Shown here: positions 1 to 8,154 of the stretch, piece after piece
Position numbering within the stretch: position 1 is the first letter of the stretch
How the letters are laid out: the number at the start of each line of letters is the position of its first letter
Origin: Elioraea sp.
Lineage (GTDB): Bacteria > Pseudomonadota > Alphaproteobacteria > Acetobacterales > Acetobacteraceae
Reading direction: 5' to 3'
Length of the DNA stretch: 64,000 nt
Assembly: GCF_022842375.1 (NCBI RefSeq)
Contig: NZ_JALHPR010000015.1
Coordinates: forward strand, 48,840 to 112,839
Made by a program: the position numbers and the translations under genes
The notes under the pieces: generated by a model
Database searches by the model: none
Seen by the model: the letters and a program-made list of their open reading frames with translations, nothing else
Told to the model about the DNA's origin: nothing

Positions 1-1
1 G

Positions 2-496
2 TATGACGCGCTCCGCCCGCATCTCTGGCGCCAGGGGCGGCAGTTCCCCGAGAACGGGCCAGCGCAGCGCACGCTGATGAACGATGGCGAGATCGACATC
101 ATGATCTCGTTCAACCCGTCGGAAGCCTCGACCGCGATCGCCAACGGCCAGCTGCCGCCCAGCGTGCGCACCTACGTTCTCGCGGGCGGAACGATCGGCA
201 ATGCGAGTTTCGTTGCCATCCCGTTCAACGCCGCGCACCAGGCAGCCGCGATGGTGCTGGCCGATTTCCTGCTGAGCCCGGAGGCGCAGGCGCATGGGCA
301 GGACCCGCGCGTGATGGGCAATTTCACCGTCCTCGCGCTCGATCGGCTGGCACCGGAGGATCGCGCGCGGTTCGAGCGCCTGCCGCGCGGGGCAGCAACG
401 CTCACCAACGCCGAGCTCGGCCGCCCGCTGCCGGAGCCGCACCCCTCCTGGATGACGCGGATCACGGCGGAATGGGAACGCAGGGTCTCGCGCTGA
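2..496 (+). CDS. ABC transporter substrate-binding protein, YnjB-like (5' end outside window)
   Basis: C-terminal 164 codons of a periplasmic solute-binding protein; the frame is open to the left edge, so the start and signal peptide are not visible. The part seen has the usual C-terminal style of the extracellular family 1/6 binding proteins: MISFNPSEAST, then an ANGQLPPSVRTYVL stretch, an NASFVAIPFNA segment, and a LADFLLSPEAQ helix. It overlaps the following two-domain permease by 25 bp, and an ATPase and a rhodanese follow. This is the order of the E. coli ynjBCDE genes. The substrate is unknown (the Ynj system is uncharacterised and related to thiamine/iron importers). Family assignment is firm from context; the substrate is not. 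Confidence 0.8.
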   Translation, partial: YDALRPHLWRQGRQFPENGPAQRTLMNDGEIDIMISFNPSEASTAIANGQLPPSVRTYVLAGGTIGNASFVAIPFNAAHQAAAMVLADFLLSPEAQAHGQDPRVMGNFTVLALDRLAPEDRARFERLPRGAATLTNAELGRPLPEPHPSWMTRITAEWERRVSR

Positions 497-2202
497 GCCA
501 GCCAGCGCGGCACGCAGCGCCGGTGCTGCGTGCCGTGCCGGCCGTGACGCTCGCCCTTTTCCTGGGGCCGATCGCGGCCGGGCTCGGGGGAACACTGGCA
601 CCGGCCTTCGGCTGGCTTCCCGCGATCGGCGGCGAGGCGATCACACTGGCCCCCTGGCACGCGCTGTTCTCCACACCTGGCTTCACCGCGACCCTGCGCG
701 TGACCATCACCACCGGCTTCACGGCGACCTTGCTCTCGCTCGGCATCGTGGTGCTGTTCTGTGCGTCCTGCCACGGCACCGCGCTGTTCCGCCGCACCCA
801 GGCGATGCTGGCACCGATGCTGGCGACGCCGCACGCGGCCCTTGCCATCGGCTTCGCGTTCCTCGCCGCCCCCTCCGGCATGGTGGCGCGCCTGCTCTCG
901 CCCTGGGCCACGGGCTGGATGCGCCCGCCCGATATCGGCACGGTGAATGATGCGGCGGGTTTCGCGCTCATCGCCGGGCTGATGCTGAAGGAAGTACCGT
1001 ATCTCCTGCTCGTCACCTTCGCCGCGCTGAACCAGGTGAAGGCAGCACCGTTGATGCGCGCGGCCCGCACCCTCGGCTACGGCCCCGTCACGGGCTGGCT
1101 GAAGGTGGTGTATCCGCTCGTCCATCCGCAGATCAGGCTGCCGGTCTACGCGGTTCTCGCCTTCAGCCTCTCGGTCGTCGATGTCGCGATGATCCTCGGC
1201 CCCGGCAATCCACCGACGCTCGCGGTCCTCGTCGTCCGTTGGTTCTCCGACCGTGACCTCGCGATGTGGTTTCCGGCGAGCGCCGGTGCGCTGCTGCTTG
1301 CGGCGATCGTCCTGGGATCGATCCTGCTCTGGCGCCTGGGCGAGGGAGCGGTCGCGCGCACGCTGCGGCCGTGGCTCACCGGTGGGGCACGCGGCGGCAG
1401 CGGCGCGGCGCTCGCCGGCGCGATGACCGGTGCGCTGTCCATCACCCTCGCCCTGTCGCTCGCCGCCGTCCTCGTCCTCGCCCTCTGGTCCTTCGCCGGC
1501 CCCTGGCGCTTCCCCGATGCGCTGCCGCGAACATTCACGCTCGCGACCTGGGCGGGACAGGTGCAGGAGCTTGCACATCCGGCCCGCACCACGCTCATGG
1601 TCGGTGCGGCAGCGACCGTGATCGCACTTGCGCTCGCGCTGCTCTGCCTCGAGGCGGAGCAACGTTTCGGCCTCGCACCGGGGCGGACGGCGCTGTGGCT
1701 TCTCTACCTGCCGCTGCTGCTGCCGCAGGTGGCGTTCCTGTTCGGGCTCCAGGTGCTGCTGGTGCGCGCCGGCATCGATGGCACGCATGGCGCCGTCATC
1801 TGGGCGCATCTGCTGTTCGTGCTGCCCTACGTGTTCCTCACGCTCGCCGATCCGTGGCGGGCGATCGACCCGCGGCTCGCGCGAAACGCGGCCTCCCTGG
1901 GTGCGGGGCCGTGGCGCGTGTTCCTCGCGGTGAAGCTGCCGGTGATGCTGCGCCCGATCCTGATCGCTGCCGGGATCGGCTTCGCCGTCAGCGCGGGCCA
2001 GTACCTGCCGACGCTGTTCGCAGGCGCTGGCAGGATCACCACGTTGACGACCGAGGCCGTGACGCTCGCCGGCGGCTCCGATCGCCGCATCGTCGGCGCC
2101 TATGCGCTCGTGCAGGCATTGCTGCCGCTCGCGGTCTACGCCGCCGCCATAGCAACGCCAGCAATCGCCTGGCGCAACCGCCGGGGGCTTGCGGTCGCAT
2201 GA
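472..2202 (+). CDS. ABC transporter permease, fused two-domain (YnjC-like)
   Basis: A 576-residue inner-membrane protein made of two binding-protein-dependent permease domains in one chain. Each half ends with an EAA-type loop that contacts the ATPase: RTLGYGPVTGWLKVVYPL near residue 200 and SLGAGPWRVFLAVKLP near residue 475. About twelve hydrophobic segments can be counted. The start at 472 overlaps the binding-protein gene by 25 bp, and the stop overlaps the ATPase start (ATGA), so the three are translationally coupled. Its length is slightly above the roughly 510 residues of E. coli YnjC. FbpB/ThiP-type permeases have the same fused architecture, so the transported solute cannot be told from the sequence. 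Confidence 0.88.
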   Translation: MGTQGLALSQPARHAAPVLRAVPAVTLALFLGPIAAGLGGTLAPAFGWLPAIGGEAITLAPWHALFSTPGFTATLRVTITTGFTATLLSLGIVVLFCASCHGTALFRRTQAMLAPMLATPHAALAIGFAFLAAPSGMVARLLSPWATGWMRPPDIGTVNDAAGFALIAGLMLKEVPYLLLVTFAALNQVKAAPLMRAARTLGYGPVTGWLKVVYPLVHPQIRLPVYAVLAFSLSVVDVAMILGPGNPPTLAVLVVRWFSDRDLAMWFPASAGALLLAAIVLGSILLWRLGEGAVARTLRPWLTGGARGGSGAALAGAMTGALSITLALSLAAVLVLALWSFAGPWRFPDALPRTFTLATWAGQVQELAHPARTTLMVGAAATVIALALALLCLEAEQRFGLAPGRTALWLLYLPLLLPQVAFLFGLQVLLVRAGIDGTHGAVIWAHLLFVLPYVFLTLADPWRAIDPRLARNAASLGAGPWRVFLAVKLPVMLRPILIAAGIGFAVSAGQYLPTLFAGAGRITTLTTEAVTLAGGSDRRIVGAYALVQALLPLAVYAAAIATPAIAWRNRRGLAVA

Positions 2203-2891
2203 GGGGGCTTTCACTTCGCGGCGCTGCCGTGACGCTGGGTGAGCGTGCGCTCGTCGGCCCGCTCGACCTCACCGTTGCCCCCGGAGCGGTCGTGACGCTG
2301 ATGGGTCCTTCCGGGTCCGGAAAGTCGAGCCTGCTGGCGTGGATCTGCGGCACGCTCGACCCGGCCTTTCGCGCGGAGGGCCAGGTCACTGTGAACGGGG
2401 CGGACGTCACCGCCCTTCCCGCGCACCGGCGGCGCATCGGCATCCTGTTTCAGGATGACATGCTGTTTCCGCACCTCTCCGTCGGCGGCAACCTCGCCTT
2501 CGGCCTGCCGCCAGGGCTTTCGCGTGGCGAGCGGCGTGCGCGCATCGCCGCGGCCCTCGCAGATGCCGAACTTGCCGGCTTCGAGGGGCGTGACCCGGCA
2601 ACGCTCTCGGGCGGGCAGCGCGCGCGCATCGCGCTCATGCGCACCCTGCTCGCGGGCCCCCAGGCGCTGCTGCTCGACGAGCCGTTCGGCAGGCTCGACG
2701 TCGCTCTGCGCGATCGGATGCGTCGTTTCGTCTTCGAACGCACGCGGCAACTCAGCCTGCCGGTGCTGATGGTCACGCACGACCCTGACGATGCCGCAGC
2801 CGCATCAGGCCCGGTGCTGCACCTGCTCGCTGGCGGCGCGGTACGGCGCGAGATCCCGGATGAAGGAGTCCCCGATGCGCTTCCTGCCTGA
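2199..2891 (+). CDS. ABC transporter ATP-binding protein (YnjD-like)
   Basis: A 230-residue cytoplasmic ATPase that would energise the preceding permease. It has Walker A GPSGSGKSS near residue 37, a Q-loop FQDDMLFPH, the signature LSGGQRARIALMR, Walker B LLLDEPFGRLD and the switch histidine in VTHDPDDA. The start is the ATG of an ATGA overlap with the permease stop. At about 230 residues it lacks the C-terminal regulatory TOBE domain, as is usual for the YnjD/ThiQ class. Its last 17 bp overlap the rhodanese gene. Confidence 0.9.
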   Translation: MRGLSLRGAAVTLGERALVGPLDLTVAPGAVVTLMGPSGSGKSSLLAWICGTLDPAFRAEGQVTVNGADVTALPAHRRRIGILFQDDMLFPHLSVGGNLAFGLPPGLSRGERRARIAAALADAELAGFEGRDPATLSGGQRARIALMRTLLAGPQALLLDEPFGRLDVALRDRMRRFVFERTRQLSLPVLMVTHDPDDAAAASGPVLHLLAGGAVRREIPDEGVPDALPA

Positions 2892-3378
2892 GCGCCCTCG
2901 CACCACCCTGCCCGATCCGCGCGACCCTGGCGTGACGCTGGCCGATGTGGAGCGTGCGATCCGCGTGCTGCACCCCGTGCCGCACCTGACGCCGGAGCAG
3001 GCGGAGGGGCTGATCGCCGAGGGCAGTGCCGCGCTGTTCGACGTGCGCGCACACGCCGAGTTCGCCGAGGGCCACCTGCCGGGGGCTGTGCGCGTCGACC
3101 CAGCGGTACCGCCCGCACGCTTCGCCGCCGCGCACGGGCCTGACTGTACCGGCCGCGTCGTGCTGTTCGCCTGCTCGGTGGGCTTGCGCAGTGCGCGGTT
3201 GGCAGAGGCCGTCGCCGGCGCCATCGTGCCCTACCGGCCACTCGGTGTGGCGAACCTCTCCGGCGGGCTGTTCCGCTGGGTCGCCGAGCGTCGGCGCCCT
3301 GCCCTTCCCGCACTCCATCCGTTCGATGCTGCGTGGGCGACGCTGCTTGGGCGTACAATCGCCGCCGCGGCGGAGTAG
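2875..3378 (+). CDS. rhodanese-like domain protein (YnjE-type neighbour)
   Basis: A 167-residue single rhodanese domain (sulfurtransferase fold). Residues 30-60 hold the LTPEQAEGLIAEGSAALFDVRAHAEFAEGHLPGAV element. The active-site loop is CSVGLRS, a CX4R loop with the persulfide cysteine. The start at 2875 is chosen because AAGGAG at 2863-2868 is well spaced; an upstream ATG at 2860 is not. E. coli also keeps a rhodanese (YnjE) with this transporter, which suggests a sulfur-related substrate, though this is inference. The gene ends at an amber TAG (3376-3378), but the same frame stays open for 49 more codons with a helical sequence (see findings). Confidence 0.85.
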   Translation: MRFLPERPRTTLPDPRDPGVTLADVERAIRVLHPVPHLTPEQAEGLIAEGSAALFDVRAHAEFAEGHLPGAVRVDPAVPPARFAAAHGPDCTGRVVLFACSVGLRSARLAEAVAGAIVPYRPLGVANLSGGLFRWVAERRRPALPALHPFDAAWATLLGRTIAAAAE

Positions 3379-3528
3379 CAGCGGAAGGCGGCGCTCGAGA
3401 TCGAACTGCTGCACCAGAAGATCGACCTGCCGCGCGAGCGTGAGCTGATCGCCCTCACCGCCCTGCTGCGCGACGTGCTCGCGCGGCTGGAGGCGCGGGA
3501 AGGACCGGAAGCTCAGTCCAGCGTCTGA
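3379..3528 (+). other. in-frame coiled-coil-like extension after the rhodanese amber stop
   Basis: Directly after the TAG at 3376 the rhodanese frame continues for 49 sense codons to a TGA at 3526-3528. The predicted peptide (QRKAALEIELLHQKID, then RERELIALTALLRDVLARLEAR) is charged and helical, with heptad spacing. It resembles the C-terminal tail of DUF1003-type membrane proteins. No start codon with a ribosome site precedes it. It could be a gene remnant brought in by deletion, or a readthrough tail. The last 16 bp overlap the 3' end of the convergent HD-hydrolase gene. Confidence 0.4.
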
Positions 3529-4088
3529 TCCTCGAGCGCGGTGCGGGCGAGCGCGAGTGCGGTGTCGAACGCCTCCTCCAGGCTCGGGTTCACGCCGCGG
3601 CAGCCGGCCGCGACCGCATCCGCCCAGTCGAGATAGTCGCGCTTGCGGGCAAGGTCCCACGAGGGCGGCGGGCTCACCGTGATGGCGCGCAGGTTCGCCG
3701 CCTTGTCGGCGAGCTTCACCATCCGCGCCGCCTCGCTCTTCTTCGTCGCCGTCTCGACCTGCCGCCGCTTCCGCTCCGCCTTCGGCAGCGTCTTGTCGTC
3801 GGTCACCTCGACGACGATGGCAGCGACCTCGGCGCCGAACCGCTCGGCGAGCTCACGCTCCGTCACCGGGCGGCCGACCGTGTCGCCATCCTCGATCGTA
3901 TCGTGCAGCAGGCCGGCGAGGATGGCCGGGACCGGCGCGCCGGCGGCGGCGAGCGCGGCGGCAACCTCGATCACGTGGTTCACGTAGGGTTCCTGCGCAG
4001 CGCCCTTGCGGCGCTGGTGGGTGTGCACCTCGGCCGCGAACGCGGTCGCGCGGAGCACCAGGGCTTCGTTGCTTTCTGTCATGCGCAC
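3513..4088 (-). CDS. HD-domain (p)ppGpp-hydrolase-like protein (MESH1/SpoT-N type)
   Basis: A 191-residue cytoplasmic HD-superfamily phosphohydrolase without synthetase, TGS or ACT domains, like small alarmone hydrolases and metazoan MESH1. The order of motifs fits the RelA/SpoT hydrolase fold: AAEVHTHQRRKG, PYVNHVIEVAA, the metal-binding HDTIEDG, then AERFGAEVAAIVVEVTDDK and KLADKAANLRAI, which carry the later metal and nucleotide ligands. This suggests hydrolysis of (p)ppGpp or a related nucleotide, but the substrate is inferred. An alternative start lies two codons in (4082). The gene is convergent with the rhodanese and divergent from the monooxygenase 41 bp away. Confidence 0.8.
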   Translation of the reverse strand: MRMTESNEALVLRATAFAAEVHTHQRRKGAAQEPYVNHVIEVAAALAAAGAPVPAILAGLLHDTIEDGDTVGRPVTERELAERFGAEVAAIVVEVTDDKTLPKAERKRRQVETATKKSEAARMVKLADKAANLRAITVSPPPSWDLARKRDYLDWADAVAAGCRGVNPSLEEAFDTALALARTALEDQTLD

Positions 4089-4129
4089 ACTCTATGCGGC
4101 GGACGCGCGACGCGACAGGATGGATGGTG

Positions 4130-5272
4130 ATGACCACGACCGTTCTTGTCGCAGGCGCCGGCCCCGTCGGGCTCACCGCCGCACTCGCCCTCCACCGCGC
4201 CGGCATCGGCGTACGCGTGCTCGAGAAGCGCCCCGCGCTGACCGCCGCGAGCCGCGCGAGCACCTTCCACCCCTCCACGCTTGGCATCCTCGCCAGGCTC
4301 GGCGTTGCCGACGCGCTGCTGCCGCGTGGCCGTCGTGTCGATGCGCTCGCCTGGCTCAGCCCCGGGCGCGGGGCGGATGCGGTGATGCCGATGCACCACC
4401 TCGCCGCCCGCACGGCGTTTCCCTTCCGCCTCCACGCCGAGCAGGCGGAGCTGACGCCGCTCCTGCTCGCCGCCCTTCCTCCCGGAACGGTGTCGTTCGG
4501 CGCCGAGGCGATCGCCGCGACACAGGACGGCAACGGCGTGACGCTGGTGACGGCCGATGGCAACGAACATCGCGGCAGCCTCGCGATCGCCGCCGATGGT
4601 GCGCACAGCGCGCTGCGCACAGCGGCGGGCATCGCCGTCGAGACGGCACCCTATGGCCACCGCGTGCTCAGGCTGATGACGACGCTGCCGCTCGACGCCC
4701 TCGTCCCCGGGCTTGCGGGCGCGGGCATCGCCTATGTGCATGATGGGCCCGACAGCATCAGCCTTCTGGCCATGCCCGGGCTCTGGCGCATCATCATCCG
4801 CGTGCCAGCGAGCGTCGCCGATGAGGCGGCATTGAGCCCGGCATTCTTCGCTCCCATCCTGCGCCGCTTCCTGCCCTCGCTGCCCGCCGAGCTTCCGCTC
4901 GCGTCCGCCGATGTCTACGGCGTTGCCCGCGGCATCGCGGCGCGGATGCGGGCCGGCAGGATCCTCGTCATCGGCGATGCGGCGCATGTCACGAACACGC
5001 GCGGCGGCATGAACATGAATGCCGGCATCCATGACGCGGCGACGCTCGCGGCAACGATCGCCTCCGGCAACGATGCGCTGCTCGATGCGTGGGAAGCCGC
5101 GCGGCTGCGCGTGACGGCCGAGGTGCTGCTCGCCCGCACCGACCGTGCCGTCGCCTCCGCCACCGCATGGCGTGACGAGGCGGTCGCGGCCACGGCCGAC
5201 CCGGCGCGCGCCGATGCCTGGCTGGTCGCTGCCGCGATGCTCGACACCTGCGATGCGGGAGCGCCGCCGTGA
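4130..5272 (+). CDS. FAD-dependent aromatic-type monooxygenase
   Basis: A 380-residue class A flavoprotein hydroxylase (PHBH/UbiH fold). The N-terminus has the dinucleotide-binding GAGPVGL motif, the middle has the IAADGAHSALR (DG) motif, and the C-terminal third has GRILVIGDAAHVTNTRGGMNMNAGIHDA, the GD motif that contacts FAD ribityl. The start at 4130 is preferred because GACAGGA lies 9 nt upstream; ATGs at 4124 and 4094 are alternatives. The stop overlaps the next gene (GTGA), so the flavoenzyme and the racemase-fold protein are probably made together. Such pairs occur in aromatic or N-heterocycle degradation, where ring oxidation is followed by handling of a maleate-like product. The substrate is not known here. 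Confidence 0.85.
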   Translation: MTTTVLVAGAGPVGLTAALALHRAGIGVRVLEKRPALTAASRASTFHPSTLGILARLGVADALLPRGRRVDALAWLSPGRGADAVMPMHHLAARTAFPFRLHAEQAELTPLLLAALPPGTVSFGAEAIAATQDGNGVTLVTADGNEHRGSLAIAADGAHSALRTAAGIAVETAPYGHRVLRLMTTLPLDALVPGLAGAGIAYVHDGPDSISLLAMPGLWRIIIRVPASVADEAALSPAFFAPILRRFLPSLPAELPLASADVYGVARGIAARMRAGRILVIGDAAHVTNTRGGMNMNAGIHDAATLAATIASGNDALLDAWEAARLRVTAEVLLARTDRAVASATAWRDEAVAATADPARADAWLVAAAMLDTCDAGAPP

Positions 5273-5997
5273 CGCCGCGCTTCGTGCCCGCCCATCGCGC
5301 GGGGCTTCTCGTCCCCTCCGCCAACCCGGCGGTGGAACCAGAGTTCCGCGCCCTGATGCCCGACGCGGTCGCGCTGCACGCGACGCGGCTGCCGGTCATG
5401 CCCGGCACCACGCTGGCGGAGCGCAACGCCGCCTATCTCGAGAGCTTCGCGCCAGGGCTCGCGAGCTTCGGCGAACTGCCGATCGAAGCAGCCGCCGTCG
5501 CGCTCACGGGCGCGAGCTATGCGATGACGCCGGATGAGGACGAGGCCTTCGCCACGCGGCTCGGCGGCATCCGCGGCATCCCCGTCGTGCTGGCGAGCCG
5601 GGCCATCGCCGCTGCCATCACGGCCCTGGGCGCGCGCGAGATCGTGCTGTTCTCGCCCTATCCCGACTGGCTCTCGGCCCGCGCCGCTGCCTACTGGCGC
5701 GCCGCTGGACTGACGGTGACCGAAATCAGCGTCAGCGACGGAACGTTCCGTGCCTATGAGATGACGGCCGAGGAGGTTACGGACGGACTAGCACGCGTTC
5801 CCGATCGCGCGGGCGTTCCCGTCATCCTCAGCGGTACCGGCATGCCCACGCTCGATGCCATCGCAGGCTCGCTCGCGCGCAAGGGCCCGGTGATCTCCTC
5901 GAACGTGGCCACCGCCTGGGCGTTCACCCGCGCCCTCGGCCTGCCGCCCTCGCCCGTGCTCGCGTCTCTCGCGCCGGCGCTCGTCACCCGACCTTGA
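5269..5997 (+). CDS. Asp/Glu racemase-superfamily protein (maleate isomerase / arylmalonate decarboxylase-like), cysteine-free
   Basis: A 242-residue protein with the N-terminal HRAGLLVPSANPAVEPEF element and two-lobe pattern of maleate cis-trans isomerase and arylmalonate decarboxylase. Family enzymes use one or two catalytic cysteines. Here the corresponding segments read VALTGASYA (residues 77-85) and ILSGTGMPT (186-194), and the whole protein has no cysteine at all. It may therefore use another chemistry or be a non-catalytic relative. It starts with GTG overlapping the monooxygenase stop and ends 14 bp inside the convergent oxidoreductase gene. Confidence 0.75.
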   Translation: MTPRFVPAHRAGLLVPSANPAVEPEFRALMPDAVALHATRLPVMPGTTLAERNAAYLESFAPGLASFGELPIEAAAVALTGASYAMTPDEDEAFATRLGGIRGIPVVLASRAIAAAITALGAREIVLFSPYPDWLSARAAAYWRAAGLTVTEISVSDGTFRAYEMTAEEVTDGLARVPDRAGVPVILSGTGMPTLDAIAGSLARKGPVISSNVATAWAFTRALGLPPSPVLASLAPALVTRP

Positions 5998-6988
5998 CGA
6001 GCAGCTTGCCGAAATTCTTCCCCGCCAGAAGGCCGATGAACGCCGCCGGTGCGTTCTCGATGCCGCTCACCACGTCCTCGCGGTAGCGCAGCTTCCCGGC
6101 CCGGATGAGCGGCACCGCCACCGCCCGCCATTCCGGCAGGCGCTGCCAGCTGTCGGAGACGATGAAGCCCTGGATGCGCAGGCGCTTGCGCACCGCCGAC
6201 ATGAGGTTGGGCCCTGGTTGCGGTACCGGATCGTTGTATTCGGCGATCATCCCGCACATCACCATGCGCGCGAAATCGCGGAGCCGCGGGAACACAGCGC
6301 GCTGCACGGCGCCACCAACATTCTCCCAGTAGACGTCGATGCCATCGGGGCAGGCAGCGTCGAGCGCCTGGGGGAAATCGCCGTCGCGATGGTCGAGGCA
6401 GGCATCGAAGCCGAGCTCGCCCGTGACGTAGGCGCATTTCTCAGCCCCGCCCGCGATGCCGATGACGCGCGCCCCCGCCGCCTTGGCGATCTGCCCCGCG
6501 ACCGCCCCCACCGCCCCGGACGCAGCCGAGATCACCACCGTCTCGCCCCGCTTCGGCTGGCCGATGTCGCTCATCCCCACATGCGCGGTCAGCCCGGGCA
6601 TGCCGAGGATGCCGAGGGCCGTCTGCACCGGCGCCTCGGCCGCGTCGAGCTTCATCAGCCCCTTCGCCGGCGCGACGGACCATTCCTGCCAGCCATACGC
6701 GCCGAGCACGACATCGCCAGGCGAAAGGGCCGGATCATTGCTCGCCTCGACGCGGGCAACGGCACGGCATTCCATCACCGCCCCGATCGCCACGGGGGCG
6801 GCGTAGCTTTTCGCGGCACTCATCCGCCCGCGCTGGTAGGGGTCGAGCGAGAGGAACAGGTGTCGCAGCAGCACCTCGCCAGCACCCGGCGCGGGGATGG
6901 GCGTGCGCGCGATCGCGAAGTCGTCCTGCCGCACCACCCCCTCTGGCCGGCGGGCGAGCAGCACCTGCGTGTTCACGGCCTCGGGCAT
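5984..6988 (-). CDS. NADP-dependent zinc-free medium-chain oxidoreductase (CurA / LTB4 dehydrogenase type)
   Basis: A 334-residue MDR-family reductase. The N-terminal domain has LSLDPYQRGRM, diagnostic of the leukotriene-B4 12-hydroxydehydrogenase/CurA branch, and there are no zinc-ligand cysteine clusters. The Rossmann part shows VVISAASGAVGAVAGQIAKAAGARVIGIAGG, and the substrate-channel motif is YWENVGG. It probably reduces the C=C bond of an enone with NADPH. It stands alone, convergent with the racemase-fold gene. The DUF2125 gene lies 15 bp upstream on the same strand, so transcription may read through from there. Confidence 0.88.
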   Translation of the reverse strand: MPEAVNTQVLLARRPEGVVRQDDFAIARTPIPAPGAGEVLLRHLFLSLDPYQRGRMSAAKSYAAPVAIGAVMECRAVARVEASNDPALSPGDVVLGAYGWQEWSVAPAKGLMKLDAAEAPVQTALGILGMPGLTAHVGMSDIGQPKRGETVVISAASGAVGAVAGQIAKAAGARVIGIAGGAEKCAYVTGELGFDACLDHRDGDFPQALDAACPDGIDVYWENVGGAVQRAVFPRLRDFARMVMCGMIAEYNDPVPQPGPNLMSAVRKRLRIQGFIVSDSWQRLPEWRAVAVPLIRAGKLRYREDVVSGIENAPAAFIGLLAGKNFGKLLVKVG

Positions 6989-7003
6989 CGGGCTCTCTCC
7001 TCG

Positions 7004-8029
7004 TCAGGGTGACCAGGCGATTGGCGGCAGGCGCATCAGCGGGATGCGTGCTGCCGTCAGCGTCCTGTCCTCGATCGCGATCGGGATCTCGACGATGCGC
7101 TCGCCCCCACCCTCCGGCTGGCGCGAGGCGGCGTTGAGCGCAAGGCGGGTGAGAGAGGCCTGGCCGCGGCCGATGAGCCCTGCCGCGACGAACCGGTCGA
7201 GCGCGGGGCCATAGCCGGCAAGCCGAGCCGTCGCCGCGCCCACCGGCTGCAATGCGCGGTCGAGCGTCATGGTCGCTGCCGCCTGCACCGTGAGCGGCCC
7301 CCAGGCGAGGGAGAGGCGGTCGAGCGTCAGCCGCCCGTCGCCATCGCGCCAGGCCCTGAGCGCCCGCGCCGTGCCGCCCGCGGCAGGCAGGCGGCCGCGG
7401 AGCGTGAGCTCAGCCGAGAGCGACGCGATGCGCGACCCCAGCGGCCATTGCGATTCCGGCGGCGGCAGCACGATGCCGGCGAGGTCGAGCTGCGCGCGCG
7501 ACGCGTCGGTCGGCAGGGTCGCGCGAAGCTCCGCGATCGCAAGCGGTCCTTGCGGCAGGGCGAGCACCACCTCACGGCCCGTGATCACGGGTGCGGCGGC
7601 GTTGCCGAGCGGCACGATGGCGCGGAGCGCAGCGGCCGTGATGGGAACCGGCGCCTCCTGCCCGACCGCGATGGAACAGGGGCAGCTGATCTCCCCCACC
7701 ACCTCGCGGGGCTTGCGCGGCGACAGAACGAGGTCGATCGCGCGCGCCTCGGCCCGCATGGGCACGGCGCTTCCGCCGGGGGCGACCACGACGCCGGCAT
7801 AGCGGAAGCCGGGAACGACGAGCCGCGCCTCGACCGGATAGCCGGCGCGGCGCGGTTCCCCGAACGCGACGGTGGCGCCTGCCTGCGCCTGGCCCGCCGC
7901 CCAGGCATCGACCTCGGTCGCGAGCCTGCCGGTTGCCGCCCACCAGAGGGCGCCGTGCGCTGCCACGAGGGTGGCAACGACGGCACCGCCGATGAGCCCC
8001 CAGCATCGCGTCACCGCGGGCTTATCCAC
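7004..8029 (-). CDS. DUF2125 domain protein, membrane-anchored
   Basis: A 341-residue protein starting with GTG and having one N-terminal hydrophobic segment (about residues 10-30, LIGGAVVATLVAAHGALWW). A long beta-rich periplasmic region with repeated short hydrophobic strands follows, including AGYPVEARLVVPGFRYAG near residue 60 and ARAIDLVLSPRKP near 105. This matches DUF2125, a family common in Rhodospirillales and Rhodobacterales with no established role; the fold is reminiscent of AsmA-like envelope proteins. It sits at the downstream end of a minus-strand run with plsC, DUF971, Trm112 and others. Confidence 0.75.
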   Translation of the reverse strand: MDKPAVTRCWGLIGGAVVATLVAAHGALWWAATGRLATEVDAWAAGQAQAGATVAFGEPRRAGYPVEARLVVPGFRYAGVVVAPGGSAVPMRAEARAIDLVLSPRKPREVVGEISCPCSIAVGQEAPVPITAAALRAIVPLGNAAAPVITGREVVLALPQGPLAIAELRATLPTDASRAQLDLAGIVLPPPESQWPLGSRIASLSAELTLRGRLPAAGGTARALRAWRDGDGRLTLDRLSLAWGPLTVQAAATMTLDRALQPVGAATARLAGYGPALDRFVAAGLIGRGQASLTRLALNAASRQPEGGGERIVEIPIAIEDRTLTAARIPLMRLPPIAWSP

Positions 8030-8154
8030 ACGCGCACGGCACCGTCCCGCGCGCTCGGCCGCGCATCGTGATCAACGCTGAAACCGGCCGAAATCCTGGC
8101 CTGATCCCTGCCTGATGAGGGGGTTGCGCCCTCGCCTTCATGTGACGGTCAAGC

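Noticed and set aside
172..2214. 680-codon open frame on the minus strand opposite the YnjC-like permease
   Set aside because: It is a high-GC shadow: very rich in Arg/Gln/Glu/His/Asp, with no motifs, opposite a clear transporter gene.
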